A DNA stretch of 64,000 nucleotides from Candidatus Puniceispirillum marinum IMCC1322 (GCF_000024465.1 NC_014010.1:124001-188000); one strand, 5' to 3'; numbered from the stretch's first letter, positions 25,610-38,329 are shown. The notes: generated by a model not told the origin, from the letters alone. Translations and numbers: made by a program.

Positions 25610-25975
25610 GTGCCAGGATTTCTTTCCGAGTATCTGCCTATAGCCGTATTCTTTGCTATTGCTGTAGGTTTGTCTGCGGCCTTTGTTTTAACAGCATTCG
25701 TTTTCGGAACGCAGCGTCCCGATGAAGAAAAAATGACAGCCTATGAATGTGGGTTTGACGCATTCGATGACTCGCGCCGTCAGTTTGATGTGCGCTTCTA
25801 TCTTGTGGCTATTCTATTCATCATTTTCGATCTTGAAGTCGCATTTCTGTTTCCGTGGGCGGTATCGCTTGGCGGCATCGGCATGTTCGGTTTCTGGTCA
25901 ATGATGATTTTCCTTGGCGTTTTGACAATTGGATTTATCTACGAATGGAAAAAAGGAGCGTTAGAATGGGAGTAA
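25610..25975 (+). CDS. nuoA: NADH-quinone oxidoreductase subunit A
   Basis: Small membrane subunit of proton-pumping complex I, 121 residues with three helices. GTG at 25610 is preferred as start because GGGAG lies six bases upstream and it gives the usual [12 protein letters not shown]-terminus. Conserved loop [20 protein letters not shown] carries the quinone-switch cysteine. First gene of the 14-gene operon; overlaps nuoB by ten bases. Confidence 0.96.
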   Translation: MPGFLSEYLPIAVFFAIAVGLSAAFVLTAFVFGTQRPDEEKMTAYECGFDAFDDSRRQFDVRFYLVAILFIIFDLEVAFLFPWAVSLGGIGMFGFWSMMIFLGVLTIGFIYEWKKGALEWE

Positions 25976-26514
25976 TCGATCCGTATAATGCGCCACCGAT
26001 TCCACCCGGGGCTGATCAGGACGCCATTCTCAAAGCCGTTGGCGATGAAATTACCAATCGCGGCTTTGTGATTGCGAAAGCTGATAAACTATTCAATTGG
26101 GCGCGCTCAGGTTCGCTTTGGCCGATGACCTTTGGTCTGGCCTGCTGTGCTGTCGAAATGATGCATTCAGCGGCTAGCCGGTATGACATGGATCGCTATG
26201 GCATGTTGTTCCGTCCAAGCCCACGGCAATCAGATGTGATGATTGTTGCAGGTACGCTGACCAATAAAATGGCACCGGCCTTGCGCCGCGTTTATGATCA
26301 GATGCCGGAGCCTCGCTGGGTTCTTTCAATGGGCTCATGCGCCAATGGCGGCGGCTATTATCACTATTCGTATGCCGTTGTCCGTGGATGTGACCGCATT
26401 GTTCCGGTAGATGTATATGTCCCGGGATGTCCGCCAACTGCCGAAGCATTAATTTACGGGCTTTTGCAATTACAAAAGAAAATTCGCCGTACAGCTACAA
26501 TTGCTAGAACTTAG
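25966..26514 (+). CDS. nuoB: NADH-quinone oxidoreductase subunit B
   Basis: Carries the terminal Fe-S cluster N2 next to the quinone site. 182 residues from the ATG at 25966, which has AAGGAG upstream and lies within the end of nuoA. Cluster ligands are Cys60 and Cys61 ([10 protein letters not shown]), plus [10 protein letters not shown] and [11 protein letters not shown]. Peripheral-arm subunit at the membrane interface. Confidence 0.97.
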   Translation: MGVIDPYNAPPIPPGADQDAILKAVGDEITNRGFVIAKADKLFNWARSGSLWPMTFGLACCAVEMMHSAASRYDMDRYGMLFRPSPRQSDVMIVAGTLTNKMAPALRRVYDQMPEPRWVLSMGSCANGGGYYHYSYAVVRGCDRIVPVDVYVPGCPPTAEALIYGLLQLQKKIRRTATIART

Positions 26515-26525
26515 GGCCATTCAGA

Positions 26526-27185
26526 ATGAACGACATTGAACAGACTGACGATGCTACTGGCGACGTTTTTGCTGAAACGCCATTATCGACGATGGCAAAT
26601 TATGTGCGTGAAATTCTGGCAGATATTTATGAAAGCGTGGTCGCAACCAATGATGAAGTGCTGGTGCGGGTCAACTCGCAGGATATCACGTCGGTTTTAA
26701 CAAAATTACGTGACGATAATCATGCGGCTTTCACCCAGCTGTCCGATCTGACAGCGGTTGATTATCCCGAGCGTCCGGTGCGTTTTGAAATGGTTTATCA
26801 ACTCCTTTCGATCAGCAACAATATGCGCTTGCGTATTCTGGCAGGCGTTGCCGAAGGCCAGTCCGTCCCCTCTGTATCAGGTGTTTTTTCGGCAGCTAAC
26901 TGGGCCGAGCGCGAAGCGTGGGACATGTTCGGCATTTTCTTTGCGGGGCACCCTGATCTGCGGCGTCTGTTGACTGATTATGGTTTTGAAGGCCATCCAT
27001 TGCGCAAGGATTTTCCGCTGACTGGTCATGTCGAGGTTCGTTATGACGATACCCAGCGCCGCGTGGTTAACGAGCCTGTTCATCTGGTGCAGGAATTCCG
27101 CGACTTTGATTTTCTGAGTCCGTGGGAAGGTATGCAGCATGCCATTGATGCTGCTGATTCTGACAAAAACAGCGATTCGAATTAG
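26526..27185 (+). CDS. nuoC: NADH-quinone oxidoreductase subunit C
   Basis: The 30-kDa type peripheral subunit, 219 residues, separate from NuoD as is normal in alphaproteobacteria. The family signature ERE-x-WDMFGI is seen as [20 protein letters not shown], followed by [18 protein letters not shown]. The N-terminal 20 residues are acidic and poorly conserved. Eleven bases after nuoB. Confidence 0.96.
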   Translation: MNDIEQTDDATGDVFAETPLSTMANYVREILADIYESVVATNDEVLVRVNSQDITSVLTKLRDDNHAAFTQLSDLTAVDYPERPVRFEMVYQLLSISNNMRLRILAGVAEGQSVPSVSGVFSAANWAEREAWDMFGIFFAGHPDLRRLLTDYGFEGHPLRKDFPLTGHVEVRYDDTQRRVVNEPVHLVQEFRDFDFLSPWEGMQHAIDAADSDKNSDSN

Positions 27186-27194
27186 GGGTTCGTT

Positions 27195-28373
27195 ATGGCA
27201 GAAATGCAAATTAAGCCAATCACAATGAATTTCGGGCCGCAGCATCCAGCGGCGCATGGCGTGTTACGGCTTGTGCTTGAAATGGATGGCGAGGTAATTG
27301 AACGCGCTGATCCGCATATCGGCTTGCTTCATCGTGGTACTGAAAAACTGATCGAGCATAAGACCTATTTACAGGCTCTGCCTTATTTTGACAGGCTTGA
27401 TTATGTGTCGCCCATGAATCAGGAACATGCCTGGGCATTGTCGATTGAAAAAGCTTTGGCTATCGACGTGCCGCGCCGTGCCCAGTTTATCCGCGTTTTA
27501 TATTGCGAAATTGGCCGTATTCTGAATCATCTTTTGAATCTGACGACCTTTGCCATTGATGTGGGGGCGATGACGCCGCTTTTATGGGGCTTTGAAGAAC
27601 GCGAACAATTGATGGGCTTTTATGAGCGTGCCTGTGGTGCACGTTTGCATGCGGCCTATTTCCGCCCGGGTGGTGTGCATCAGGATCTGCCAACCGGTTT
27701 GCTGGACGAGATTGGTGACTGGGCACATAAATTCCCGTCATTTATTGATGATATGGAAACACTACTGACTGAAAACCGTATTTTCAAGCAGCGCACTGTT
27801 GATATCGGCGTGATGAGTGAAAAAGAGGCACTTGACCTTGGCATGACAGGCCCTTGTTTGCGCGCGTCTGGCCTGCCGTGGGATCTGCGCAAAAGTCAGC
27901 CTTATGATGTTTACGCTGAAATGGATTTCGACGTGCCAATGGGAAAAACGGGGGACTGTTACGCACGTTATCTGGTGCGTATTGAAGAAATGCGCCAGTC
28001 TTTGCGTATCATTCACCAATGTATTGCCGAGATGCCCGAAGGTCCCGTTCTGGCCGAAAATAATAAGGTCACACCTCCACATCGCAGCGATATGAAGAAT
28101 TCGATGGAAGCCCTGATCCATCATTTCAAGCTTTATACTGAGGGGTTTCACGTACCCGAGGGTGAGAGCTATACGGCTGTTGAAGCACCGAAAGGTGAAT
28201 TTGGTGTCTATCTTGTTGCGGATGGGTCGAACAGACCCTATCGGTGCAAAATTCGGGCACCAGGATTTTATTTCATGGCAGCGGTAGATTACCTGTCACG
28301 TGGCCACATGCTGGCAGATTCAGTGGCAATCATTGGATCTTTGGATGTTGTTTTTGGTGAGATTGACAGATGA
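27195..28373 (+). CDS. nuoD: NADH-quinone oxidoreductase subunit D
   Basis: The 49-kDa type subunit, 392 residues, forming the quinone pocket with NuoB. Seen: [20 protein letters not shown] with the quinone-site histidine loop, [11 protein letters not shown], and the C-terminal hydrogenase-like motif ending [14 protein letters not shown] precedes the ATG by six bases. Its stop overlaps the nuoE start (ATGA). Confidence 0.97.
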   Translation: MAEMQIKPITMNFGPQHPAAHGVLRLVLEMDGEVIERADPHIGLLHRGTEKLIEHKTYLQALPYFDRLDYVSPMNQEHAWALSIEKALAIDVPRRAQFIRVLYCEIGRILNHLLNLTTFAIDVGAMTPLLWGFEEREQLMGFYERACGARLHAAYFRPGGVHQDLPTGLLDEIGDWAHKFPSFIDDMETLLTENRIFKQRTVDIGVMSEKEALDLGMTGPCLRASGLPWDLRKSQPYDVYAEMDFDVPMGKTGDCYARYLVRIEEMRQSLRIIHQCIAEMPEGPVLAENNKVTPPHRSDMKNSMEALIHHFKLYTEGFHVPEGESYTAVEAPKGEFGVYLVADGSNRPYRCKIRAPGFYFMAAVDYLSRGHMLADSVAIIGSLDVVFGEIDR

Positions 28374-29017
28374 GTATTGAAGCCCGTATTGCTGAAGACC
28401 AACCCAACTCGTTTGCTTTTACGGCTGAGAATGAGGCGGAAATCAAGCGTATTATCGCCAAATATCCAAAAGGCCGGCAAGCCAGCGCAGTGATGCCGTT
28501 GCTTGATATGGCGCAACGCCAGCATGAAAACTGGATTCCGATGAAAGCTATCGAGCTGATTGCCGATAAGCTAGATATGGCAAAAATCCGTGTGCTAGAG
28601 GTTGCCACCTTTTATACGATGTTCAATCTCAAACCGGTTGGTAAGTATTTTCTGCAAGCCTGCACAACGACACCATGCTGGCTTCGTGGCTCTGACGAGA
28701 TGATGCGGTGCATCAAGGATCGATACGGTATCACGTCTGGCCAGACATCGGATTGTGGGCGTTTCTCTCTGCTTGAGGTCGAATGCCTGGGCGCGTGCGT
28801 GAATGCACCGATTTTACAGGTAAATGATGATTTTTATGAAGATCTGAATTACCAGTCCACCGGTGCCTTGCTTGACTCGCTTGAGAAAGACGCGCCGCTT
28901 GCCGTCGGGTCGGTTTTGGGCCGGTCTGGGTCTGAAGCCAGTGGTGGTGCCACAAGCCTGAATGCAATAAAACCAAAGAAAACAGCCAAAGCAAAGTCGG
29001 GAGCAGCCAATGCTTAA
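28370..29017 (+). CDS. nuoE: NADH-quinone oxidoreductase subunit E
   Basis: The 24-kDa [2Fe-2S] subunit (cluster N1a). 215 residues; ligands are in [10 protein letters not shown] and CLGACVNAP. The C-terminal 40 residues beyond the fold are a low-complexity Ser/Ala/Lys tail, common in alphaproteobacterial NuoE. Overlaps nuoD by four and nuoF by eight bases. Confidence 0.96.
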   Translation: MSIEARIAEDQPNSFAFTAENEAEIKRIIAKYPKGRQASAVMPLLDMAQRQHENWIPMKAIELIADKLDMAKIRVLEVATFYTMFNLKPVGKYFLQACTTTPCWLRGSDEMMRCIKDRYGITSGQTSDCGRFSLLEVECLGACVNAPILQVNDDFYEDLNYQSTGALLDSLEKDAPLAVGSVLGRSGSEASGGATSLNAIKPKKTAKAKSGAANA

Positions 29018-30302
29018 AGACGCTGATCGTATTTTTACCAATATCTATGGCTGGAATGATGCCATGCTTGCGGGTGCCAAAAAACGCGGTGATTGGGACA
29101 ATACTGCGGCTATTTTAAAACTTGGTCATGGTGAGATTGTTGAACGTATGAAGGCGTCTGGCTTGCGCGGTCGTGGTGGCGCTGGTTTCCCGACTGGTCT
29201 TAAATGGTCATTTATGCCGCAAGAGGTTAGAGATCGCCCTCATTATTTAGTGGTCAATGCCGATGAGTCTGAGCCCGGCACATGTAAAGACCGTGATATT
29301 ATCCGCCATGAGCCGCATAAATTGCTGGAAGGCTGTGTTGTTGCTGGTTTTGCCATGCGTGCTCATGTTGCCTATATCTATATTCGTGGTGAATTCGTCA
29401 ATGAAGCCCGCCGTTTGCAGGCGGCCATTGATGAAGCCTATGATGCCGGGTTGCTGGGTAAAAATGCTGCCAAATCAGGCTGGGATTTTGACATTTATCT
29501 GCATCGCGGGGCGGGGGCTTATATTTGTGGTGAAGAAACCGCCTTGCTTGAGTCACTGGAAGGCAAAAAAGGCCAGCCACGCTTGAAGCCGCCATTTCCT
29601 GCAGGTGTCGGGCTATATGGTTGTCCGACAACCGTCAATAATGTTGAATCCATTGCCGTTGCGCCGACCATTTTGCGCCGAGGCAGTGACTGGTTCGCGG
29701 GTCTTGGTAAAGAAAACAACACTGGCACAAAACTATTTTGTATTTCCGGCCATGTAAATAAGCCATGTAATGTCGAAGAAGAAATGGGCATTCCACTGAA
29801 AGAGTTGCTTGAAAAGCATGCAGGTGGTGTACGTGGTGGCTGGGATAATTTGCTAGCTGTTATTCCAGGTGGGTCGTCAACGCCGATGATGCCCAAAGAT
29901 ACTTGTGAAACCATGACAATGGATTTTGACGCGCTCCGCGAGGCTGGAACAGGCCTTGGAACTGCTGGCGTCATTGTCATGGACAAAAGTACCGATGTGG
30001 TGAAGGCCATTTCACGTTTATCTTATTTCTATAAGCATGAATCATGTGGCCAATGTACGCCATGCCGTGAAGGCACTGGCTGGATGTGGCGGATGATGGA
30101 ACGACTTGTACGCGGTGAAGCTGAACCGCATGAGATCGACACATTGTACGAAGTCACCAAGCAGGTTGAAGGCCATACTATTTGCGCATTAGGCGATGCG
30201 GCGGCATGGCCTATCCAAGGTCTGATAAAGCACTTCAGACCAGAGATTGAGCGCCGTATTGCGGCGCGTCATGCTGGGGACGCCGTAGCGGCAGCTGAAT
30301 AG
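29010..30302 (+). CDS. nuoF: NADH-quinone oxidoreductase subunit F
   Basis: The 51-kDa subunit that binds NADH and FMN and carries [4Fe-4S] cluster N3. 430 residues. FMN/NADH site [16 protein letters not shown], second glycine-rich NADH segment [17 protein letters not shown], and cluster ligands [14 protein letters not shown] with a distal cysteine in [14 protein letters not shown] precedes the ATG inside the nuoE end. Confidence 0.97.
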   Translation: MLKDADRIFTNIYGWNDAMLAGAKKRGDWDNTAAILKLGHGEIVERMKASGLRGRGGAGFPTGLKWSFMPQEVRDRPHYLVVNADESEPGTCKDRDIIRHEPHKLLEGCVVAGFAMRAHVAYIYIRGEFVNEARRLQAAIDEAYDAGLLGKNAAKSGWDFDIYLHRGAGAYICGEETALLESLEGKKGQPRLKPPFPAGVGLYGCPTTVNNVESIAVAPTILRRGSDWFAGLGKENNTGTKLFCISGHVNKPCNVEEEMGIPLKELLEKHAGGVRGGWDNLLAVIPGGSSTPMMPKDTCETMTMDFDALREAGTGLGTAGVIVMDKSTDVVKAISRLSYFYKHESCGQCTPCREGTGWMWRMMERLVRGEAEPHEIDTLYEVTKQVEGHTICALGDAAAWPIQGLIKHFRPEIERRIAARHAGDAVAAAE

Positions 30303-30314
30303 AGGATTATCACG

Positions 30315-32393
30315 ATGCCAAAACTGACCGTTAATGATGTTGAAGTCGAAGTAGAAGACGGATCAACAGTGTTACATGCCTGTGAAGCTGCTGGTGTTGA
30401 AGTGCCACGTTTTTGCTATCATGACCGTTTATCGATTGCCGGTAACTGCCGCATGTGTCTGGTCGATATGGAACGCGCACCAAAACCGGTTGCGTCCTGT
30501 GCGATGCCCGCTGGCGATGGAATGGTCATTCGTACCGATACTGACCGTGTTAAAAAGGCGCGCGAAGGCGTCATGGAATTCCTGTTGATCAATCATCCGC
30601 TTGATTGCCCAATTTGTGATCAGGGCGGTGAATGTGATTTGCAGGATCAGGCAATGGGCTATGGCCATGATGGATCACGCTTTGAAGAAAACAAACGTGC
30701 GGTTGAAAACAAGCATATGGGTCCGCTGATTAGTACGGTTATGACGCGCTGTATTCATTGTACGCGCTGTGTCCGTTTCGCAACCGAAGTGGCGGGTGTG
30801 CCAGAGCTGGGTGCCATTGGTCGCGGTGAAAATGTTGAAATCACCACCTATCTTGAAAAAAACCTAGCATCAGAGCTTTCGGCTAATGTGATTGATCTGT
30901 GCCCCGTTGGCGCGTTAACGTCGCGCCCTTATGCTTTTACCGCCCGTCCATGGGAACTTAACAAAACTGAATCCATCGATGTGATGGATGCGGTAGGTAG
31001 CAACATTCGCGTTGATGCACGCGGATCACAGGTCATGCGTGTCTTGCCGCGTTTGCATGAAGATGTGAATGAAGAATGGATTTCCGATAAGACCCGCTAT
31101 GCGATTGACGGTTTGCGCCGCCAACGCCTTGATCAGCCATATTTGCGCGGTGCCAATGGCAGCCTGCATCCGGCAAGCTGGGATGAGGCGTTCAAAGCCA
31201 TGGCCACTAAGATCAAGAAAGCCAAATCATCGACAATTGCCGCGATTGCGGGTGATCAGGCTGATGCTGAAAGCATGTTTGCTTTGAAAGCGATGATGCA
31301 ACGGCTTGGCGTGGCAAATATTGATTGTCGTCAAGATGGTGCCAAAATTGGTGGATCACGTGCTGGTTACCTGTTCAACTCGACAATTGCCGGTATTGAT
31401 GACGCTGATGCACTGTTGATTATTGGAAGTAACCCCCGTGAAGAAGCGGCTGTTCTGAATGCCCGTATCCGCCGTAACTGGCTGGCCTCAGGTATGCCGG
31501 TTGGTGTCGTAGGGGTGGATAGCGATCTGACTTATGACACAAAGCATCTTGGTGATGATACGGCGGTATTGGCAGCTATCCTTAATGGTTCCAACAAATT
31601 TTCTAACGTTCTGAAACGTGCTAAACGGCCAATGATCATCATTGGCATGGGGGCGCTTAGCCGTGACGATGGTGCCGCGGTGCTGGCCACAGCGCGCCAG
31701 ATCGCCGAAACTTATGGCGTTGTTGCAAAGGGGTGGAACGGCTTTAATGTTCTGCATAACGCGGCGGCACGTGTGGGTGGCCTTGATATGGACTTTATCC
31801 CGGGCAAGGGTGGTCTTGATATTGAAGCTATGTATAAGGCCGCTGAAAGTAAAAAGCTTGATTTTGTCTGGTTGCTAGGTGCTGACGAAGTTGATATGGA
31901 TCGTCTTGGTAATGCGTTTATAGTCTATCAGGGGCATCATGGTGATAAGGGCGCGCATGGCGCTGATGTGGTGTTGCCAGGTGCCGCCTATACTGAAAAA
32001 GACGGAATTTATGTCAATACCGAAGGGCGTGTGCAATATGCTAATCGCGCCGCGTTCCCTCCAGGTGAAGCCAAGGAAGACTGGACGATCATTCGTGCCT
32101 TTTCCGGACATATAAATAAATCAATCGGTATGGATAATCTGACAGAGGTGCGCAACGCCTTGTATGAAGCCTATCCCCATTTTGCTGACAGCGACGCTAT
32201 CGAAAGCGCTAAATGGTCAAAATTTGGTGGTCGTGGCAAGATGGATGCGTCACCGATTACCAATAGCATCGATAATTTTCATATGACGTGTGCGATTAGT
32301 CGTGCATCTGAAACCATGGCCGAATGTCGCAAGGCATTGCTGGATGACAATGTTGATGATGTGGCCATGTCATCTACAGTAGCGGCGGAGTAG
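30315..32393 (+). CDS. nuoG: NADH-quinone oxidoreductase subunit G
   Basis: The 75-kDa subunit, 692 residues, chaining several Fe-S clusters in the peripheral arm. N-terminal [2Fe-2S] ligands [15 protein letters not shown] with a later cysteine, the His-ligated cluster segment [17 protein letters not shown], and the [4Fe-4S] motif [10 protein letters not shown] are all intact. The remainder is the molybdopterin-oxidoreductase-like domain without catalytic function. GAGGAT precedes the ATG. Confidence 0.97.
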   Translation: MPKLTVNDVEVEVEDGSTVLHACEAAGVEVPRFCYHDRLSIAGNCRMCLVDMERAPKPVASCAMPAGDGMVIRTDTDRVKKAREGVMEFLLINHPLDCPICDQGGECDLQDQAMGYGHDGSRFEENKRAVENKHMGPLISTVMTRCIHCTRCVRFATEVAGVPELGAIGRGENVEITTYLEKNLASELSANVIDLCPVGALTSRPYAFTARPWELNKTESIDVMDAVGSNIRVDARGSQVMRVLPRLHEDVNEEWISDKTRYAIDGLRRQRLDQPYLRGANGSLHPASWDEAFKAMATKIKKAKSSTIAAIAGDQADAESMFALKAMMQRLGVANIDCRQDGAKIGGSRAGYLFNSTIAGIDDADALLIIGSNPREEAAVLNARIRRNWLASGMPVGVVGVDSDLTYDTKHLGDDTAVLAAILNGSNKFSNVLKRAKRPMIIIGMGALSRDDGAAVLATARQIAETYGVVAKGWNGFNVLHNAAARVGGLDMDFIPGKGGLDIEAMYKAAESKKLDFVWLLGADEVDMDRLGNAFIVYQGHHGDKGAHGADVVLPGAAYTEKDGIYVNTEGRVQYANRAAFPPGEAKEDWTIIRAFSGHINKSIGMDNLTEVRNALYEAYPHFADSDAIESAKWSKFGGRGKMDASPITNSIDNFHMTCAISRASETMAECRKALLDDNVDDVAMSSTVAAE

Positions 32394-32397
32394 TCAA

Positions 32398-33426
32398 ATG
32401 ATTATGGATTTGATCAATAACGCCGACATTCGCGCTGTTGCGTGGATTGTTGCCCAGATCATGATCGTGGTCGGGCCTTTGCTGATCGCTGTGGCCTATC
32501 TGACCCTTGCCGAGCGCCGTGTTATCGGTTTCATGCAGTTGCGAAAAGGCCCTAATGTTGTTGGCCCGTTTGGCCTGTTCCAGCCGTTTGCCGATGCGCT
32601 GAAATTGATGGCTAAGGAAACAATCCTGCCAGCTGGTGCCAATAAGGTTGTTTTCATTATTGCCCCGATGCTGACTTTTGTTTTGTCGTTGGTGGCATGG
32701 GCGGTGATACCTTTTGGTGAAGGGCTTGTGATCGCCGATATCAATGTCGGTATCCTCTATCTGTTTGCGGTTTCCTCGCTGGGCGTCTATGGCGTGATCA
32801 TGGCGGGATGGGCCAGTAATTCAAAATATGCCTTTCTTGGTGCCTTGCGGTCTGCCGCGCAGATGGTGTCGTATGAAGTGTCGATGGGATTGGTTATCAT
32901 CAATGTGTTGCTTTGTGCAGGTTCACTGAATTTGAGTGCGATTATCGAAGCACAACAGGGCATGTGGTTTGCCTTGCCTTTATTCCCGATGTTTATTGTC
33001 TTTTTCATTTCGACGCTGGCCGAGACCAATCGTGCGCCGTTTGATCTGCCTGAAGGCGAGTCCGAGCTGGTCGCTGGCTATTTTGTTGAATATTCTTCCA
33101 TGAGTTTTGCGCTCTTTTTCCTTGGTGAATATGCCAATATGATCCTGATGAGCAGCATGACAGTTATTTTGTTCCTTGGGGGATGGTTGCCACCATTTGA
33201 TATCTGGCCATTAAACATCATTCCGGGCCCTTTATGGTTCATTTTGAAAATCATGATGGTATTGTTTGTGTTCCTGTGGGTGCGCGCGACAACGCCGCGC
33301 TATCGCTATGATCAGCTGATGCGCCTTGGTTGGAAAATATTTTTGCCATTTTCATTGTTGTATGTGGTGGCAACAGCCGGCTTTTTGCTGGCAACTGATC
33401 GCCTGCCAGCGGTTATCGTCGGTTAG
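32398..33426 (+). CDS. nuoH: NADH-quinone oxidoreductase subunit H
   Basis: Membrane subunit forming the entry to the quinone chamber, 342 residues, about eight helices. Conserved segments [20 protein letters not shown] and [20 protein letters not shown] are complete. GGAG ends the nuoG coding region a few bases before the ATG; an alternative ATG lies two codons later at 32404. Confidence 0.97.
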   Translation: MIMDLINNADIRAVAWIVAQIMIVVGPLLIAVAYLTLAERRVIGFMQLRKGPNVVGPFGLFQPFADALKLMAKETILPAGANKVVFIIAPMLTFVLSLVAWAVIPFGEGLVIADINVGILYLFAVSSLGVYGVIMAGWASNSKYAFLGALRSAAQMVSYEVSMGLVIINVLLCAGSLNLSAIIEAQQGMWFALPLFPMFIVFFISTLAETNRAPFDLPEGESELVAGYFVEYSSMSFALFFLGEYANMILMSSMTVILFLGGWLPPFDIWPLNIIPGPLWFILKIMMVLFVFLWVRATTPRYRYDQLMRLGWKIFLPFSLLYVVATAGFLLATDRLPAVIVG

Positions 33427-33446
33427 GTATAGGAGAAGATAAAGTC

Positions 33447-33935
33447 ATGCGAATGTTGATGGATTCAATCAAATCATTCCTGCTTCTTGAGCTTGCCAAA
33501 GGCATGTTCCTGACGTTGAAGTATTTCTTCAAACCGAAAGTTACGATCAACTATCCTTATGAAAAGGGTAGCCTTTCTCCCCGTTTTCGTGGCGAGCACG
33601 CTTTGCGCCGTTATCCTAACGGCGAGGAACGCTGTATCGCGTGTAAATTGTGTGAGGCGGTCTGTCCTGCACAGGCTATCACTATCGAAGCTGAACCGCG
33701 GGATGATGGAAGCCGCCGAACAACGCGCTATGATATTGATATGACAAAATGTATCTATTGTGGATTTTGTCAGGAAGCCTGTCCGGTTGATGCGATTGTC
33801 GAAGGGCCCAATTTCGAATTCGCGACCGAGACACGTGAAGAACTGTATTATGATAAAAACAAATTGCTTGCGAATGGGGATCGTTGGGAAACCGAGATCG
33901 CCAGAAATCTTGCAGCTGACGCCGAATGGCGCTGA
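33447..33935 (+). CDS. nuoI: NADH-quinone oxidoreductase subunit I
   Basis: The 23-kDa ferredoxin-like subunit with clusters N6a and N6b, 162 residues. Two [4Fe-4S] motifs are seen, [16 protein letters not shown] and [16 protein letters not shown], with the conserved [16 protein letters not shown] lead-in. GGAG precedes the ATG by about ten bases. Confidence 0.97.
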   Translation: MRMLMDSIKSFLLLELAKGMFLTLKYFFKPKVTINYPYEKGSLSPRFRGEHALRRYPNGEERCIACKLCEAVCPAQAITIEAEPRDDGSRRTTRYDIDMTKCIYCGFCQEACPVDAIVEGPNFEFATETREELYYDKNKLLANGDRWETEIARNLAADAEWR

Positions 33936-33957
33936 TCTAGATTGGAAATGACAGACA

Positions 33958-34563
33958 ATGTTTGAAGCGCTTTTCTTTTATCTGTTTGCAGGCATCATGC
34001 TGGCTAGCGCCTTTATGGTTGTGATATCGAAAAACCCTGTATATTCAGTGCTTTTCCTTATTCTTTCTTTCTTTAATGCGGCTGGATTATTTGTCCTGAT
34101 CGGTGCGGAATTTCTCGCCATGCTTCTGGTCGTTGTCTATGTTGGTGCCGTTGCCGTGCTATTCCTGTTTGTCGTGATGATGCTGGATATTAATTTTGCC
34201 GAAATGCGCGCTGGCTTTCAGAAATATTTGCCACTAGGTCTGATTGTCGGTGGTATTCTGGTATTTGAACTTGTGGCAGCGATGTATGGCGATGCCTTCA
34301 AAGGGGCGACATTGCCAGAAGCCTCCGAGATCCCCAATACCACTCGACTTGGAGGTGTTCTCTACACCAAATATATCTACCTGTTTCAGGTTGCAGGTTT
34401 GATCCTGCTTGTTGCCATGATTGGTGCCATTTCACTCACCATGCGGCATCGTCCAGGTGTACGTCGTCAGGTTGTTGCCAACCAGAATATGCGGCGCCGT
34501 GATGAAACGGTCGAGGTGGTTAGTGTGCCTGTTGGCAAAGCGCCACCACGGCAGGAAAGTTAG
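33958..34563 (+). CDS. nuoJ: NADH-quinone oxidoreductase subunit J
   Basis: Membrane subunit with five helices, 201 residues. The conserved helix with the pi-bulge region is seen as [20 protein letters not shown]. The last 30 residues are a charged cytoplasmic tail. Followed by nuoK after four bases. Confidence 0.95.
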   Translation: MFEALFFYLFAGIMLASAFMVVISKNPVYSVLFLILSFFNAAGLFVLIGAEFLAMLLVVVYVGAVAVLFLFVVMMLDINFAEMRAGFQKYLPLGLIVGGILVFELVAAMYGDAFKGATLPEASEIPNTTRLGGVLYTKYIYLFQVAGLILLVAMIGAISLTMRHRPGVRRQVVANQNMRRRDETVEVVSVPVGKAPPRQES

Positions 34564-34567
34564 AGCT

Positions 34568-34879
34568 ATGATGGAATTAACATTGAATCATTACCTTGCC
34601 TGTTCGGCGATCCTTTTTGCGATGGGTATATTTGGTATCTTTTTGAACCGGAAAAACGTGATCACGATCCTGATGTCGATTGAACTGATGTTGCTGGCTG
34701 TGAATATAAATATGGTGGCGTTCTCAGCTTATAACGGTGATCTGGAAGGACAGATATTTTCGCTGTTTATTCTGACCGTAGCGGCAGCCGAGGCGGCCAT
34801 TGGACTTGCTATTCTGGTGGTGTTTTTCCGAAATCGCGGTTCGATCGCGGTTGAAGACGTAAATATGATGAAGGGCTAG
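34568..34879 (+). CDS. nuoK: NADH-quinone oxidoreductase subunit K
   Basis: Small three-helix antiporter-like subunit, 103 residues from ATG 34568, with a second in-frame ATG immediately after. Proton-path glutamates are in [16 protein letters not shown] and [13 protein letters not shown]. Seven bases before nuoL. Confidence 0.96.
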   Translation: MMELTLNHYLACSAILFAMGIFGIFLNRKNVITILMSIELMLLAVNINMVAFSAYNGDLEGQIFSLFILTVAAAEAAIGLAILVVFFRNRGSIAVEDVNMMKG

Positions 34880-34885
34880 GGCGAC

Positions 34886-36820
34886 ATGTACGCATCTATA
34901 GTATTTTTGCCGCTTGTTGGTTCCATAATTGCAGGCATTCTTAGCCTCGGACATCATGATAGAGCCGCCGAACGGATAACAATCATCGGTTTGTTACTGT
35001 CACTTTTATTTTCGATTTTTGCCTTTGCCGAAGTTGCTATTGGTGGACAGCCTATCACAGTCGATCTATCACGCTGGATTGTGTCAGGTGATTTTGAAGC
35101 GCATTGGCGGCTCCGTTTTGATACACTCACCGCTGTTATGCTGATTGTCGTGACCGGCGTATCATCGATGGTGCATATCTATTCGGTTGGCTATATGTCG
35201 CATGACAAAGGGCGCGCGCGCTTTATGTCTTATCTTAGCTTATTTACCTTTGCCATGTTGATGTTGGTCACTGCCGATAATCTTGTCCAGTTGTTCTTTG
35301 GCTGGGAAGGTGTTGGTGTCGCGTCTTATTTGCTGATTGGCTTCTGGTATCATAAAGAGTCAGCCCATGCGGCAGCGATGAAAGCCTTTGTGGTCAACCG
35401 AGTTGGTGATTTTGGTTTCGCACTTGGTATCTTGGCTGTCTATGCCTTGTTTGGGTCTGTTCAGTTTGACGATATATTTTCCAAGGCCGCGCTCTATGTC
35501 GATGTGAACATCAACTTCCTAGGCATGAGCTTGCCAGCATTGGAAGTGGCAGGCATCTTGCTGTTTATCGGTGCGATGGGCAAATCTGCCCAACTGGGTC
35601 TGCATACATGGTTGCCAGATGCGATGGAGGGCCCAACGCCCGTTTCAGCACTTATTCACGCTGCAACAATGGTGACGGCGGGTGTGTTTATGGTATGCCG
35701 ACTTTCACCGGTGCTTGAATATGCGCCATTTACGCTTGATGTTATCACTGTCATTGGCGGCATGACGGCCATTTTTGCGGCCACGGTTGGCATGACACAG
35801 TTTGATATCAAGCGCGTGATTGCCTATTCAACCTGTTCGCAGCTTGGCTATATGTTTTTTGCGGCAGGTGTTTCGGCCTATCCAGCCGCGATGTTCCATC
35901 TGACAACACATGCCTTTTTCAAGGCTTTGCTATTTCTTGGAGCAGGTTCGGTCATCCATGCGATGTCTGATGAGCAGGATCTGCGAAATATGGGTGGTAT
36001 CTGGAAAAAAATTCCAGTCACCTATGTGATGATGTGGGTCGGGTCGCTTGCCTTGGCTGGCTTCCCGTTTTTTGCCGGTTTCTATTCAAAGGATATGATC
36101 CTGGAAGCTGCATTTGGGGCGCATACATCGGTTGGCAATTTTGCATTTTGGATGGGGTGTGCTGCGGCGTTCCTGACAGCGTTCTATAGCTGGCGTCTAT
36201 TGATCATGGCGTTCCATGGCAAGCCGCGGGCATCAGCCGAGGTGATGGCGCATGTGCATGAGTCACCGTCGGTTATGACCTTACCGCTTTTTGTTCTGGC
36301 TCTGGGTGCAATTTTCTCTGGCTGGCTGGGTTATGAGCTATTTGTTGGCCATGATATGGCAGCATTCTGGGGTGACTCGATTTTCATTCTGCCAACACAT
36401 ATGGCCATGGAAAATGCGCATCATGTGCCAAGTTGGGTTAAGCTATTGCCGATTGTACTTGCCTCCAGCGGGGTTCTGCTAGCGGTATTGTTCTATGCGG
36501 TGTTTACCGATATGCCAGCGCGTATGGCAAAAGCCTTTTCGCCTCTTTATGCCTTATTCTTCAATAAATGGTATTTTGACGAAATCTATGATGCGCTGTT
36601 GGTCAAGCCTGCTGTGCGGATAGGGGCAATCCTGTGGCAACGCGGTGATCGCGATACGATTGATGGTTTCGGTCCGGATGGTATGTCGGGGCTGGTGCTT
36701 CGGATTTCGGGTTTTTGCTCACGGATACAGTCTGGATTTGTTTTCCACTATGCTTTTGCCATGCTGATCGGCGTTGTTGTGCTGGTGAGCTGGTATTATT
36801 TTCGCCTTAAGGGAATATAA
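34886..36820 (+). CDS. nuoL: NADH-quinone oxidoreductase subunit L
   Basis: The distal antiporter-like proton-pumping subunit, 644 residues, with about 16 helices and the C-terminal lateral helix. Proton-channel features include LFFGWEGVGVASYLLIGFW with the key glutamate, TWLPDAMEGPTPVSALIHAA with the broken helix, and the lysine region DIKRVIAYSTCSQLGYM. Its stop abuts nuoM directly. Confidence 0.97.
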   Translation: MYASIVFLPLVGSIIAGILSLGHHDRAAERITIIGLLLSLLFSIFAFAEVAIGGQPITVDLSRWIVSGDFEAHWRLRFDTLTAVMLIVVTGVSSMVHIYSVGYMSHDKGRARFMSYLSLFTFAMLMLVTADNLVQLFFGWEGVGVASYLLIGFWYHKESAHAAAMKAFVVNRVGDFGFALGILAVYALFGSVQFDDIFSKAALYVDVNINFLGMSLPALEVAGILLFIGAMGKSAQLGLHTWLPDAMEGPTPVSALIHAATMVTAGVFMVCRLSPVLEYAPFTLDVITVIGGMTAIFAATVGMTQFDIKRVIAYSTCSQLGYMFFAAGVSAYPAAMFHLTTHAFFKALLFLGAGSVIHAMSDEQDLRNMGGIWKKIPVTYVMMWVGSLALAGFPFFAGFYSKDMILEAAFGAHTSVGNFAFWMGCAAAFLTAFYSWRLLIMAFHGKPRASAEVMAHVHESPSVMTLPLFVLALGAIFSGWLGYELFVGHDMAAFWGDSIFILPTHMAMENAHHVPSWVKLLPIVLASSGVLLAVLFYAVFTDMPARMAKAFSPLYALFFNKWYFDEIYDALLVKPAVRIGAILWQRGDRDTIDGFGPDGMSGLVLRISGFCSRIQSGFVFHYAFAMLIGVVVLVSWYYFRLKGI

Positions 36821-36823
36821 GTG

Positions 36824-38329
36824 ATGATCGATAATTGGCCTTTACTGACAATCATCACCTTCCTGCCATTGGCTGGTGTGATTTTCCTGCTGATGATAAG
36901 GGGTGACGATGAAATTGTTGCCAATAATGCACGGAGCGTAACCCTGTGGATTACCGGTTTTAACTTTATCGTGTCCTTGTCGCTTTTGCTTGGTTTTGAT
37001 AGCAATGTAGCTGGTTACCAGTTTGAAGAATTTGCCGAATGGCTGCCAAATACAGGTATTAATTATCACATGGGTGTTGATGGTATTTCGATGCCATTTG
37101 TCCTGCTTTCAACATTTTTGACACCACTTGCCGTACTGGCTAGTTGGCGCGCCATCTCGCATCGAGTGCGTGAATATATGATCGCCTTTCTGGTGCTGGA
37201 AACAATGATGATCGGCATGTTTGTTTCGCTCGATATGCTGATGTTCTATCTGTTTTTCGAAGCGGTGTTGATACCGATGTTTCTGATCATCGGTATCTGG
37301 GGTGGTGCAAGACGGGTTTATGCGGCGTTTAAATTCTTCCTGTTTACCTTGCTGGGTTCAGTGCTGATGCTGGTCTGTATGCTGGCCATGTATGTGCAAA
37401 CCGGCACAACCGACATCCCCATGCTGACCGCGCATAGTTTCGGCACAGGCATGCAATTCTGGCTGTTCCTTGGCTTTTTTGCCTCATTTGCGGTAAAGGT
37501 ACCGATGTGGCCTGTACACACATGGTTGCCTGACGCGCATGTTGAAGCCCCAACAGCAGGGTCGATGATATTAGCTGGTGTTCTTTTGAAGATGGGTGGT
37601 TATGGTTTTCTGCGGTTCTCGCTACCAATGTTTCCACATGCGTCTGAATTGTTTGCACCCGTCATCTTTGCCTTGTCTGTAATTGCGGTAATCTACACGT
37701 CACTTGTGGCATTGGCGCAATCAGATATGAAAAAGATGATCGCCTATTCATCTGTTGCCCATATGGGATTCGTTACGATTGGCATCTTTACCTTCACCGA
37801 GCAGGGCATTGCCGGTGCTATGTTCCAGATGATCAGTCATGGTCTGGTATCAGCGGCCTTATTCTTTTGTGTGGGTGTTGTTTATGACCGGCTTCACACG
37901 CGCGAAATCGATGCTTATGGTGGCGTTGCCAAGGTTATGCCGCGTTATGCCGTATTTTTCATGTTTATGATGCTGGCATCGGTTGGTCTGCCAGGAACAA
38001 GCGGTTTTGTTGGTGAAATGCTGGTTCTTGTAGGGGCGTGGAAAGCCAGCACATGGGTGGCCTTTTTCACCGCTACAGGTCTTGTGCTTGGGGCGACTTA
38101 TATGTTGTGGCTATATCGCCGGGTTATGTTTGGCAAGGTCACCAAAGCCGAAGTCCAATCAATGGAGCCAATGCAACTACGCGAATTAGGCATTTTTGTT
38201 CCGATCAGCATTCTGGTTTTGGTGTTTGGCATCTATCCGGCGTTTTTGCTGGATGTGATGGCTGTTTCGATTCAAATAATTATTGATGAATTGTCGGTAA
38301 GTGGCGTTGCGCTCGTCGCATCTAATTAG
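36824..38329 (+). CDS. nuoM: NADH-quinone oxidoreductase subunit M
   Basis: Antiporter-like proton pump, 501 residues from ATG 36824 (a GTG one codon earlier at 36821 directly follows the nuoL stop; AAGGGA upstream fits the ATG better). Conserved: [39 protein letters not shown] and the [16 protein letters not shown] lysine helix. Confidence 0.96.
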   Translation: MIDNWPLLTIITFLPLAGVIFLLMIRGDDEIVANNARSVTLWITGFNFIVSLSLLLGFDSNVAGYQFEEFAEWLPNTGINYHMGVDGISMPFVLLSTFLTPLAVLASWRAISHRVREYMIAFLVLETMMIGMFVSLDMLMFYLFFEAVLIPMFLIIGIWGGARRVYAAFKFFLFTLLGSVLMLVCMLAMYVQTGTTDIPMLTAHSFGTGMQFWLFLGFFASFAVKVPMWPVHTWLPDAHVEAPTAGSMILAGVLLKMGGYGFLRFSLPMFPHASELFAPVIFALSVIAVIYTSLVALAQSDMKKMIAYSSVAHMGFVTIGIFTFTEQGIAGAMFQMISHGLVSAALFFCVGVVYDRLHTREIDAYGGVAKVMPRYAVFFMFMMLASVGLPGTSGFVGEMLVLVGAWKASTWVAFFTATGLVLGATYMLWLYRRVMFGKVTKAEVQSMEPMQLRELGIFVPISILVLVFGIYPAFLLDVMAVSIQIIIDELSVSGVALVASN